Positions 46,208 to 55,103 of a stretch of DNA of 56,692 nucleotides are shown here, piece by piece. The stretch is from an uncultured Flavobacteriales bacterium (lineage in GTDB: Bacteria > Bacteroidota > Bacteroidia > Flavobacteriales_D > Parvicellaceae). A model generated the notes under the pieces. That model had not been told where the DNA came from. It ran no database searches and saw only the letters and a program-made list of their open reading frames with translations. The stretch is from assembly GCA_943788115.1 (NCBI GenBank), contig CALSPA010000020.1, positions 1 through 56,692 of the forward strand, read 5' to 3'. Both the position numbers and the translations under genes were made by a program. Each line of letters begins with the position of its first letter. Position 1 is the stretch's first letter.

Positions 46208-47177
46208 TTAAAAAAGTATTTACAGATTTCTTGAAAAGAATAACAGTTTCATCAAAGGAGACTTCTGACCTTCCACCAGCAGCATTAATATGACCACCTC
46301 CACTAAAAAAAGTAGATGCAAAATCATTTACCCTTAAACTTCCTTTAGATCTAAAAGACATTTTCACAAGATCAACATCCTCTTTAATAAAAGCTGCCAT
46401 TTCAATTCCTTTTATTGAAAGACAATAATTCACTAACCCTTCTGTATCACCTTTTGAAAAATTAAATTTCCTCAACTCATTTCTAGAAAGAGCTATAAAG
46501 GCAACAGGCAACTCATCTATCAATTGTATTTTACTTAAAGCATGGCCAAGTAAATGAAGTCTAGATAAATTATTTTGATCAAAAATTAAATCGTGAATTC
46601 TTGTATGGTTTAACCCTACATCTAATAAATGTGCAGCAATAAGATGAGTTTTTGACTCTACATTAGAATACTTGAAAGAACCACTATCTGTTATTAGACC
46701 AGTATAAATACCTTCAGCAATTTCTTTATTAATTAAGCTCAAATCACCCATAGTCTCAATGAATTCGAATATTAATTGTGCAGTTGAACATGCTTCAGTT
46801 CGTGAAATAATAAAATCAGCAAAATCAGAAGGATTCTGATGGTGGTCTATCATAAATTTAGACGCCTTGGACTGTGCTATCAACTCACCTAAATCACCTA
46901 CTCTAGAAAGGTCGTTAAAATCTAAACAGAATATTAAATCTGCAGTTTCAATAATATCTTTTGCTTTGTCAATGTTTTTGTCAGCAATAAGAATGTTTTC
47001 AGACCCTTGTAACCAATCGTAAAAATTGGGGAATGAATCTGGAAGAATTACAGTAGCATCCTTTCCCTTTTTAATTAAATAATTTTTCAAAGCTAGAGAA
47101 GATCCAATAGCATCTCCATCAGGGTTCTTATGAGAAATAATAACAATTTTCGAACTATTTAAAACTTTTTGCTTCAT
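46200..47177 (-). CDS. nrnA: DHH-family bifunctional oligoribonuclease/PAP phosphatase NrnA
   Basis: This 325-residue enzyme degrades nanoRNAs and pAp. The motifs are VIISHKNPDGDAIGSSLALK (metal-binding D), CLDFNDLSRVGDLGELIAQS, FMIDHHQNPSDFADFII (DHH), and DHHA1 domain SGGGHINAAGGRSEV at the C-terminus. Length fits the family. It is the first gene of a minus-strand run with the two FKBP lipoprotein genes; a terminator of the preceding gene sits 13 bases upstream of its start. Confidence 0.92.
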   Translation of the reverse strand: MKQKVLNSSKIVIISHKNPDGDAIGSSLALKNYLIKKGKDATVILPDSFPNFYDWLQGSENILIADKNIDKAKDIIETADLIFCLDFNDLSRVGDLGELIAQSKASKFMIDHHQNPSDFADFIISRTEACSTAQLIFEFIETMGDLSLINKEIAEGIYTGLITDSGSFKYSNVESKTHLIAAHLLDVGLNHTRIHDLIFDQNNLSRLHLLGHALSKIQLIDELPVAFIALSRNELRKFNFSKGDTEGLVNYCLSIKGIEMAAFIKEDVDLVKMSFRSKGSLRVNDFASTFFSGGGHINAAGGRSEVSFDETVILFKKSVNTFLSE

Positions 47178-47189
47178 ATTTATTAAAAA

Positions 47190-47216
47190 AAAAGCTCTGT
47201 GTTAAACAGAGCTTTT
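47190..47216 (-). terminator. terminator of the second lipoprotein/secreted module
   Basis: On the minus strand AAAAGCTCTGT and ACAGAGCTTTT form an 11-pair stem around TTAAC, followed by a run of T. It lies 18 bases after the stop of the secreted-protein gene and just before the nrnA start. Confidence 0.8.
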
Positions 47217-47233
47217 AAAGAAGTTTATAAAAA

Positions 47234-47836
47234 TTATCTTTTAAATCCAGTTTTAACGCCACTCTGATGCTCAATTAACAAACCTACACAAGAGTAAGAC
47301 TCACCCTCTAATCCCATTTCTTGTTCTCCTCCCATTTCTGGAACATATACTTTAATGTATAACTTTCTAGTCTTATTTGATTGAAACGTAAATTCTTGAG
47401 CATTTTCATCTGCTGAATTATCATATCTAATAATTTCTTCTGTTCTATATACTCTTTTCTTTGTTGTTGTAGGAATTTGTTTCTCTCCTATTTCAAGACC
47501 ATAATCATCATATTCAACTTCCGTAGTGTAAGTAGTTTTTTCTTCCCATTCACCTCTAGTTATGTGCTCCACAATTTTAAACTGAAAAGTACCATTTAAT
47601 TGAGGGTGACTTGGAGAGCATAATGAAATCTTATACTCCATCCCTTTATATACAATAATAGAAACTTCAGAGGTGTCGCCTTGAACAAATGCGCCACTTT
47701 CACTTTGCATGTTAAAAACAAAACCTTCTTTCTTACTGTGTGGACAATACCTAACAATATTATTACAATCTTGAGCTAAACTGCTAAGAGGTAAAACAAA
47801 TAAAATTATTATTAAAGCTTTAAATAAATTTGACAT
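47234..47836 (-). CDS. secreted protein of the second two-gene module
   Basis: The start is taken at ATG 47836 (MSNLFKALIIILFVLPLSSL); a longer frame to 47863 would overlap the upstream gene. The 200-residue protein has a signal peptide ending SLAQ. The mature part is beta-rich: EVSIIVYKGMEYKISLCSPS, FQFKIVEHITRGEWEEKTTY, EFTFQSNKTRKLYIKVYVPE. It ends SYSCVGLLIEHQSGVKTGFK. It corresponds in position and strand order to the protein at 8875-9330, with a longer middle. Function unknown. A strong terminator follows. Confidence 0.78.
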   Translation of the reverse strand: MSNLFKALIIILFVLPLSSLAQDCNNIVRYCPHSKKEGFVFNMQSESGAFVQGDTSEVSIIVYKGMEYKISLCSPSHPQLNGTFQFKIVEHITRGEWEEKTTYTTEVEYDDYGLEIGEKQIPTTTKKRVYRTEEIIRYDNSADENAQEFTFQSNKTRKLYIKVYVPEMGGEQEMGLEGESYSCVGLLIEHQSGVKTGFKR

Positions 47837-47843
47837 TATATAT

Positions 47844-48761
47844 TTATATTTCTGATTCAACAATTGTGGTTCTTAAAGCATTTACAGCCTCTTTTAATGA
47901 AATAAATTCATCTTGTGTCAAGAAAAAGTCTGCTCCACCATCAAGATTGTAAGTTCCATTATCATCTACACCTGTTTCAATACTCGATTCTTCTGATCCT
48001 AAATTCATTAATACTTCTTCGATAGGCAATAAAGATGCCATCATTTCTGAAACATCAGCATCACTTTGATATTCAGCCATAAAACCATAGAGATTTTCAA
48101 GTGTTAGGCGCTGGTCAGCAATTCTAGATAACAATTCTTTATCAACTTCATAATCCACAAGATTAGTTAAAATGTATAAACTTTCTACCCAACCCCCTAC
48201 AACAATTAAGGATAAAGTTGAGCCTCTTTCGTTGTCTTTCAAATAAGAATATGCATTGTAATATGTTTCATTAGATAGATTAAATAGTGAATCACTATTA
48301 TTGGCTTGGATATTTTGCTCAATTCTATCAAAAACTAATTGATCGAAAGCGTTATTTACATTTAGCTCATCTCCAATATTTTTAATTACTGAAAAATATT
48401 TTAATGATGCTGTTGCTTCACCAAAGTTTGCTGCAAAAGCAAGGTCTGTAGAATAAACACCAAAATTGAGCGCTTTTATCTTGTTAGAAGTGTATTTTTC
48501 AGTATTGGTAGTTGAGTTTAATAAATTTGCATCAAAATTAACTTCAACATCTGAGAACAAAGTAAATAATTCATTTGGCGTAGGAACTTGATAGGTTACA
48601 GACAAATCAACATCTGATTGTGACTCTTCAACAACTTGCTCTTCTAAATCTACAACTTCACTTTCCTCATTATTAACCTCATTGTTTTGGCAAGACATGA
48701 AAATAAGAGCAAATGAGAAGACTAAAGTAGCTTTAGAAATTATATTAAATGACTTATTCAT
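47844..48761 (-). CDS. lipoprotein of the second two-gene module
   Basis: This 305-residue protein has lipobox FMSC (Cys24) and an acidic linker (NEESEVVDLEEQVVEESQSD). The mature part is a paralogue of the protein at 7974-8873, with shared motifs LLNS, KALNFGVYSTDL, SLKYFSVIKNI, NAFDQLVFDR, YLKDNER and VVGGWVESLYIL. The paralogue spacing is close to constant, so the fold is the same. No recognised family. It is followed after seven bases by the small secreted protein. A -7 box (TATTTTTG) lies about 38 bases upstream. Confidence 0.82.
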   Translation of the reverse strand: MNKSFNIISKATLVFSFALIFMSCQNNEVNNEESEVVDLEEQVVEESQSDVDLSVTYQVPTPNELFTLFSDVEVNFDANLLNSTTNTEKYTSNKIKALNFGVYSTDLAFAANFGEATASLKYFSVIKNIGDELNVNNAFDQLVFDRIEQNIQANNSDSLFNLSNETYYNAYSYLKDNERGSTLSLIVVGGWVESLYILTNLVDYEVDKELLSRIADQRLTLENLYGFMAEYQSDADVSEMMASLLPIEEVLMNLGSEESSIETGVDDNGTYNLDGGADFFLTQDEFISLKEAVNALRTTIVESEI

Positions 48762-48798
48762 AAATACTTAAATTTAAAATTTATATTCTAGTAAAACA

Positions 48799-48806
48799 CA
48801 AAAATA
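48799..48806 (-). promoter_or_regulatory. candidate -7 box for the second module
   Basis: On the minus strand TATTTTTG fits TAnnTTTG and lies about 38 bases before the lipoprotein ATG at 48761. A -33 box would fall in the end of the wHTH gene and was not clear. Confidence 0.4.
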
Positions 48807-48814
48807 TAATTTTT

Positions 48815-49111
48815 TTAGATAGGGCCTCGAATTAATTTCTCAAGACCTTCAATATGTTGTTCAAAAGACGCCTTGCCTTCTTTAGTAATTTTATAAGTTG
48901 TTAACGGTTTTTTTCCAATAAATTGCTTTTTCACCTCAAGATAATCTAACTTCTCTAATGCTGTAACATGACTAGCCAAATTTCCGTCAGTTAAATCAAG
49001 AAGGTTTTTTAATTCTTTATAACTAACCCAATTGTTCACAACTAAAACAGACATCACACCCATTCTAACTCTACTATCGAAAGCTTTATTTAATTGACTA
49101 AATCCTTTCAC
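48815..49111 (-). CDS. small winged-helix transcriptional regulator
   Basis: This 98-residue protein matches the compact winged-helix family with motifs DSRVRMGVMSVLVVNNWVSY (helix 1-2), LLDLTDGNLASHVTALEKLD (recognition region) and the wing KKQFIGKKPLTTYKITKEGK. The start codon is GTG at 49111. It follows the membrane-protein gene by five bases, a common pair in Bacteroidota. An ACTTTGA-N3-TCAAAGT palindrome before the pair is a candidate operator. Autoregulation is inferred. Confidence 0.85.
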   Translation of the reverse strand: MKGFSQLNKAFDSRVRMGVMSVLVVNNWVSYKELKNLLDLTDGNLASHVTALEKLDYLEVKKQFIGKKPLTTYKITKEGKASFEQHIEGLEKLIRGPI

Positions 49112-49116
49112 AACCC

Positions 49117-49767
49117 TTATTTAGTATCATGTCTTAAGTAAAAAATTATTCCAAAGACAACATGACAAAAACCAAAACCGATAACCCAAAAAAGAAGACC
49201 AGAACCCATAAAAAAAGAGGCTATTAACCCTAAAACCAATTGTACATAACCTAATACCTCAATTTCACCATAAGTATATTTACTAGCATTTATTAAACCT
49301 AATCCATAAAAAATTAAAGTTGAAGGTGCAACCATACCTACAAAACCATGCATAATTAATACAATTGAAAATATACCACCAGCTAATACTGGAACAAATA
49401 AAGATTTTAAAGCTCTTATCATAGATGGATTCCAAAATGCAACCTGTTGTTTTTTAGATTTTCTAATTCCTGCAAAATAGAATATCAATATTGAACAAGT
49501 GAAAATAATTGAGCCCACCAATAAAAGAGATTTTATTTTACGTTGAAAATCTTCACTACCGGCTTCTGATTCAATAAGACTACTGTATCCTATAAGCTTT
49601 CCTTCATGTAAAAAAAATTCTAAATCTGAATAAATAAGAAACCCACCTAAAGTTGCCAACAAACCTGCTATAACAATTGAAAAACCACTAAGGGAAGAAA
49701 ACTTAGTAGCCCTATCCATCATTTTTTTAATATCCTTAATATCTTCTAAGTGCTTTGAATTGTCCAT
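49117..49767 (-). CDS. membrane protein paired with a winged-helix regulator
   Basis: This 216-residue protein has a soluble N-terminal region (HLEDIKDIKKMMDRATKFSS) and about six membrane helices: IVIAGLLATLGGFLIYSDL, LLVGSIIFTCSILIFYFAGI, LFVPVLAGGIFSIVLIMHGF, APSTLIFYGLGLINA, LGYVQLVLGLIASFFMGSG, and LLFWVIGFGFCHVVFGIIFY. It has no obvious transport motif. It is the first gene of the operon with the regulator. Its start overlaps the region of the palindromic candidate operator. Inner-membrane location; function unknown. Confidence 0.8.
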   Translation of the reverse strand: MDNSKHLEDIKDIKKMMDRATKFSSLSGFSIVIAGLLATLGGFLIYSDLEFFLHEGKLIGYSSLIESEAGSEDFQRKIKSLLLVGSIIFTCSILIFYFAGIRKSKKQQVAFWNPSMIRALKSLFVPVLAGGIFSIVLIMHGFVGMVAPSTLIFYGLGLINASKYTYGEIEVLGYVQLVLGLIASFFMGSGLLFWVIGFGFCHVVFGIIFYLRHDTK

Positions 49768-49774
49768 AATTTAT

Positions 49775-49791
49775 ACTTTGAATCTCAAAGT
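49775..49791. promoter_or_regulatory. palindromic candidate operator ACTTTGA-N3-TCAAAGT
   Basis: The perfect seven-base inverted repeat with a three-base spacer lies 8-24 bases upstream of the membrane-protein ATG, the first gene of the operon encoding the winged-helix regulator. Position fits repression at or just after the promoter. Confidence 0.5.
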
Positions 49792-49921
49792 TAAAAAATT
49801 ATCTTAAATCGATTAATTCTATGCTTTTAAATACTTTATTGATCATTTCGTATAATTAACACTGAAACAAAACATAATATCACTATATTTCTTTTCTTAA
49901 AATTTTTATAACCTTATAGAG

Positions 49922-51787
49922 TTGAAAAAAAAAATTAACAACATATTATTTGTAGCTGTAGTTCTAACTTTAAATTTTTCAATTAAATCTCAAGTTTTAA
50001 TTAGTAATAGTGGTGAAGAAATTATTGACTCTAACAACCCAAGTCTTGGAAGCTTTGCATTTTCATTAGGAGAGCCAGTTATTAATACTTTATCAGACTT
50101 AAACAGTAATGAACTAATAACTCAAGGGTTTCAACAACCTTTAGATTTAACAACATCCCTAACATCCTCTTATTGTGGTGACGCCACCGCTGCACATATA
50201 CTTTCAGACATTTACGAAGAATTTGAATGTGTTGAGGTTTACAATACACATCATTATCTTTTTAATTTCTATGACACTAATGGAAATCTTTTAGTTAGTA
50301 AACACACAGCAAATAATGCTAATAAAAGAAAGATGTCTTTGAATCTAGCTGGACTAAACTCATATGGTCAAACATATAAAGTAACTGTACAAGCAATTAT
50401 TTTTTCAGGAGGTGGGACGACAAAGGAAGCTACATTTTGCTATATAAAAACAAACGTCTTTGAAGAAACTACAAAACTAACAAGCGTTTATTGCGGAACT
50501 GACTACAATAATACTTATCAGCTTTCTTCAATTAATGAATTTTTTGAATGCGAACTTATTCCTAACACACATCATTATATTTTCAATTTTTACGATGATC
50601 CAGATTTAGATAATATTTACGATAATTTAATTACATCAATTCATACCTCCAATAATTCCAATAAAAGAAGATTAAACCTTTACAAAGCTGGTTTAAGCCA
50701 AACAAATTCTACATACAGAGTTGGAGTTCAAGCTGTTAAATTTTCTGGATTAGGGACAACTAATGAAGCTGTAGATGACTGTTTTATTTCTGTTGGTGGG
50801 TTACAATCAATAGACTTATTATCACAATATTGTGGAGGATCAGAATCTACTGCTTATTCTTTAACCTCTAACAGCGATGTATTTGAGTGTGAAAATGTAT
50901 CAAATACACACCATTATATTTTTAATTTCTATGATGCAAATGGAAATTTATTGATAAGTAAACACACCAAGAACAATTCCAATAAAAGAAAAATGTCTCT
51001 TAGTTTAGCAGGGAGCAATTATTTCACAAGTCCCCCATTTCAAGTGAAAGTTCAAGCTGTTTTATTCTCTGGTGGTGGAACCACACCAGAAAGTAATAAT
51101 GGTTGTTGGATTACTAATGGAACTGCAGCAAGCCCAGGAACCAGTCTAATTGATTGTCAACAATCTGGAACTCCTACACCTATTTCAGATAATGATGTAA
51201 TTGAAGCAGAAATTGAACCAGCAATTAATAGCACTTATGAATATAGATATATTTTCAAACTTTCAATTAATGGGACTTTTATAAAAACATGCACTACTTC
51301 TAACAATAACAATAGAAGAAAATTATGTTTAAAGGGAACTGCAAGCGGAATAACTTCAGCCAAATTAAATTCACTCAACATTGGTGATATAATAACAATT
51401 GAAGTAGAAGCTTGGGTTAAAAATGGATACAACCCTTCGGGACCTTTTCCAATTATTATACCCAATGAGGCATTATGTTACGCAACATATACAGGAGCAA
51501 AGTCTATATTTATTTCAGAAAATAAAATCAAATTAAAACTTTACCCTAACCCCAACGATGGAACGGAATTCTATATAAATGCATATGGGTTTCAAAACAT
51601 TAAAGACAATATAGAAATATCCATAACAGACATATATGGTAAAATAGTCTATCATGAAAAATTAAATAACAACGCTACACAAATAATAACTACAATTAAT
51701 CTGAACACACCTATTTCTGCTGGAGTTTATCTAGTAAAAGTAGCTAAAGGAGAAAATGTAATAATCAAAAAAATGGTTGTGCAATAA
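49922..51787 (+). CDS. T9SS cargo protein with three to four related repeats
   Basis: This 621-residue protein starts at TTG 49922 (no ATG in a good position) and has a signal peptide ending NFSIKSQ. The N-terminal region has the family segment GSFAFSLGEPVINTL and LITQGFQQPL. Three clear repeats start near residues 76, 183 and 296, each carrying a Cys-Gly start (SSYCG, SVYCG, SQYCG), then a THHYIFNFYD core, HTxNNxNKRKMSL and 'VQAxxFSGGGTT'. A fourth, degenerate repeat starts near 406. It ends in a T9SS type A sorting domain (KLYPNPNDGTEFYINAY ... VIIKKMVVQ). Surface or secreted; the repeats might bind a ligand, which is inference. Confidence 0.8.
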   Translation: MKKKINNILFVAVVLTLNFSIKSQVLISNSGEEIIDSNNPSLGSFAFSLGEPVINTLSDLNSNELITQGFQQPLDLTTSLTSSYCGDATAAHILSDIYEEFECVEVYNTHHYLFNFYDTNGNLLVSKHTANNANKRKMSLNLAGLNSYGQTYKVTVQAIIFSGGGTTKEATFCYIKTNVFEETTKLTSVYCGTDYNNTYQLSSINEFFECELIPNTHHYIFNFYDDPDLDNIYDNLITSIHTSNNSNKRRLNLYKAGLSQTNSTYRVGVQAVKFSGLGTTNEAVDDCFISVGGLQSIDLLSQYCGGSESTAYSLTSNSDVFECENVSNTHHYIFNFYDANGNLLISKHTKNNSNKRKMSLSLAGSNYFTSPPFQVKVQAVLFSGGGTTPESNNGCWITNGTAASPGTSLIDCQQSGTPTPISDNDVIEAEIEPAINSTYEYRYIFKLSINGTFIKTCTTSNNNNRRKLCLKGTASGITSAKLNSLNIGDIITIEVEAWVKNGYNPSGPFPIIIPNEALCYATYTGAKSIFISENKIKLKLYPNPNDGTEFYINAYGFQNIKDNIEISITDIYGKIVYHEKLNNNATQIITTINLNTPISAGVYLVKVAKGENVIIKKMVVQ

Positions 51788-51797
51788 CTTAACGCTT

Positions 51798-54700
51798 ATG
51801 AAAAAAATATTTACTTCAATAACTACATTATTTATTGGCTTAATTATATATAGCCAATCGCCTCAAAAAATTAACTACCAAGCAGTGGTTAGAGATGGAA
51901 ATGGCAACATACTACCAAACACATCTGTACCTATTGTAATTGACGTGTTAAATGGAGTAAACACCTGCTCTGTTTATAGCGGCAGTCAAACCACCAATAG
52001 CTACGGACTTATTAATATAGAATTGGATTTAAGTGCTTGCACAATAGATTGGTCTACAGGAACTGCAACACTTTCTTCCTCTATTAACAGTGTTTCTGGA
52101 AACAGTGATTTAAACAGTGTACCCTACTCCATTTACAGCAGCATTAGCGACTCTACTGCCAACTACCCAAAATCTGCAACTGATGGAGACATTCTTGTTT
52201 GGAGCGCTACAAATGGAAAGTGGGAAGCTACCACAAACTCTGGAGGCAGCTCGTCTTCCATTTCTGATGCAGATGGAAACACTAAAGTAGAAACCGAAGC
52301 AACTACAAACGACAACCTAATTCATTTTGAAACAGATGGGTCTGAAAGAATGGTTATTGATGCTACTGGGAATATCGGAATTGGAAATTCTTCTCCAGAA
52401 GAAAAGCTGGACATTACAGCTGGTAATATACTATTGGATAACGATCAAAATATTATGGGGGAAAATTTAAACGGTGATGAAATGAATTTAATTGGTACTA
52501 GTGGTAATAGAATATATATTGATCGTTATGTGAATGGCAGTGGTAATTCTAATGACATTTACTTTGGTGGCTTTCAAGGGAATGGCACTTTTACAAGAGC
52601 AATATTAACAGCTTCTGGTAATTTTATTATTGGTGGTGCTGGGCAGTCGCCTCAGGCAAAATTAGAAGTAGACGGTGAAGCTAGGTTATCAGATGCTACA
52701 GATATGGGAACTAACGATGCCAGCCTTGCTACTAAAAAATATGTAGATGATAATGCTGGAAGCTCTTCTACTGTTTGGGTTAAGCCAAATGTAAGTCCAT
52801 TTCAGACTAACGATGCTATAACTCAGAATAATGATGGAAATATCGGTATTGGAGTAATAGAATTACAACCAGAACTTCCTGTTCCGTACCAAGATGTTTA
52901 TGCACCAGCAGAGAAATTAGAGGTTAATGGAAACATTAGAATTAACAACATAGGAAGCTCGGCTGCAACAACAGAGAATTCATACTTAGAGATAATTAAC
53001 GATGACCAAAGTACGGGAACCTTCTCTGGTATTACGCTCACAAACAACACCAGTAACATGGCAACAGCTAGTAATTCTGCAGATAACATGTTTCAGATAG
53101 TACATGAAAAAAACTCAGATGGAACTATTAATCCATTATTATCAGAAGATCCACAAAACGAATTCAAAATAAGAAAAGACATAAACTATTTTAATTCATC
53201 TGGTGCACCCGCTACATACGAAGATTTTATTACCATTGAAGGTGCAGATACAGAAATAGGCATAATGACAAATAACCCACACGCAACACTTTCTGTTGGA
53301 GGAAACAGCACCGGAAATGGTGATGCAAATGTTGCCATAGGACAAAATTACGCTGTATTTAATCCAGCTAGCCCAGATAATGAAACTGCTAATAGCATAC
53401 CTAATAATTCATTAATTGTAGAAGGTAAAATTGGCATTGGAACAATGGATCCTAAAGCAAAATTAGATGTAGCTGGAGCAGCTAGAATTGGAAGTTCTTA
53501 TGCTGGTGATAATAGCATTACAGATCCAACCAATGGACTAATAGTAGAAGGAACTGTTGGTATTGGCAAAAACAATCCTAACACCAACTACAAACTCGAT
53601 GTAGCAGGAGAATCCATGTTTACAGCAAATAATGCTGCTGGTGGAGCACTTAAAATTAGTAATGACTTGACCCAAACAAGCGGAGATTTAGTTTTTATTT
53701 CTGGAACAACTGGACAAAACAGCTTAAATGTGGCTGTAGGAAATACTAACTTAGGAGGCGAATTAGATGTTCTATCCGATGTTAGAATAAACACAGATAA
53801 ATTTACTATATCAGGAACTTCAGGCAATACAGCAATTGGAGGTACATTAGGTGTAAACGGAGCAACAACATTATCAAGCACTTTAGATGTTAGTGGAGCT
53901 ACCGGTATTGTTGGAAATTTTGACATTAACACCAATAAATTTACTGTAGATGCAACAACTGGAAATACTTCAATTGCAGGTACTATGCAAGTTAATGGAG
54001 CATCAACATTATCAAGCACATTAGATGTAACAGGAGCTACCGGTATTGATGGAAATTTTGACATTAACACCAATAAATTTACTGTAGATGCAACAACTGG
54101 AAATACTTCAATTGCAGGTACTTTGGGAATTTTAGGAGCTTCCACTCTTTCAAATACATTAGATGTAACGGAGCTACCACTATTTCCTCAACATTAGGCG
54201 TAACTGGAAATACATCTATTGGAGAACACTAAATATGAATTCTAATTAATTTCAAATGTTACTGATCCATCCAGTTTACAAGATGCTGCTACAAAAAATT
54301 ACGTAGACAATAGCATTACAAGTAATTCATTAACTGCTGGAAATGACATTGACATAACAGGAAATGAAATAATTCTTGAAGATGATATTGATTTAAATCA
54401 TGTCAGAGCTGCTACTTCATCAGGTTTAAATCTTACTGATTTAGTGGGAATGGTATTTTTATTCAAAATGGTGGCAATGTTGGTATTGGTGTTTCTAATC
54501 CAAGAAATATAATTGATATAAATGGAATAGGTGGATTAATTTTAGATTACTTCCAAAGTGATATAGATCAAACACAAAATTGTTCAGGATGTACTGGCCA
54601 CGTTGCTTTAGAAACTAGTGGAACCAATCCATTAAATTGGGAAACAATTTATTCAACTTCAAATCCTTCTTTTCAAGATGGTACAAACAGGTTAAGTGTT

Positions 54701-55079
54701 ACAGTTACTGTTCCTTCAAATGGAAAAATAATAATAGAGGCAAAAACATTCTTACAAACCTATAATTGTAGTGACTGTTGGGCACAAATTTATGGAAGAA
54801 TCATAGATGAGAATAGCAATGTAGAAGGTAATTCAACTCAAAAACTTTTGACTTGACTGCATTTGTCCACAATTCTAATGGAACAAATATACTTCTTATG
54901 AAAATCGATTTGAATATAATAGCTATATAGAGTATGAATTTTGATAACAGATTTAACTCCTGGAGACACCAAAACATTTACCTATCTCAATGGCTGGCAA
55001 ATCTTCTGGAACAGACATAATGAGATTATATTATTCTAATGAACATAAGTATACAATTAAAGCAATTACAGCTCCTTGA
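51798..55079 (+). CDS. large fibre-like secreted protein, frameshifted in its C-terminal third
   Basis: The start used is ATG 51798 with a signal peptide ending IIYSQ. The frame is open to 54197 (about 800 residues) and continues after breaks. The N-terminal domain reads PQKINYQAVVRDGNGNILPN, INSVSGNSDLNSVPYSIYSS and SDSTANYPKSATDGDILVWS, as in many Bacteroidota adhesin-like proteins. The middle has tail-fibre-like pieces (NIGIGNSSPEEKLDI, ATKKYVDDN), then 46-residue repeats. After 54170, one-base losses break the frame; the lost frames continue NVTDPSSLQDAATKNYVDNS and end GYxxxAITAP at 55079. At least four breaks occur in 900 bases. Sequencing error is likely. Confidence 0.6.
51890..52340 (+). 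repeat. segment duplicated at 55190-55640
   Basis: The N-terminal coding segments of the two tandem fibre-like genes are nearly identical at DNA level, for example in the part encoding YSGSQTT and the part encoding SVPYSIYSSISDSTANYPKS. The downstream sequence diverges. A recent duplication or gene conversion is likely. Confidence 0.7.
53871..54146 (+). repeat. two tandem 138-bp repeats in the fibre-like gene
   Basis: Two near-identical copies (53871-54008 and 54009-54146) encode 46 residues each: LSSTLDV, GATGI, GNFDINTNKFTVDATTGNTS, IAGT. A partial third copy runs to the frame break near 54170. Unit length is a multiple of three. Confidence 0.75.
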
Positions 55080-55103
55080 AGCTTTTATCTAAAGTTCTGT
55101 CAA

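Noticed and set aside
53588..54145. Long minus-strand open frame with ValPro-rich repeats
   Set aside because: It is the mirror of the tandem repeats in the plus-strand fibre-like gene.
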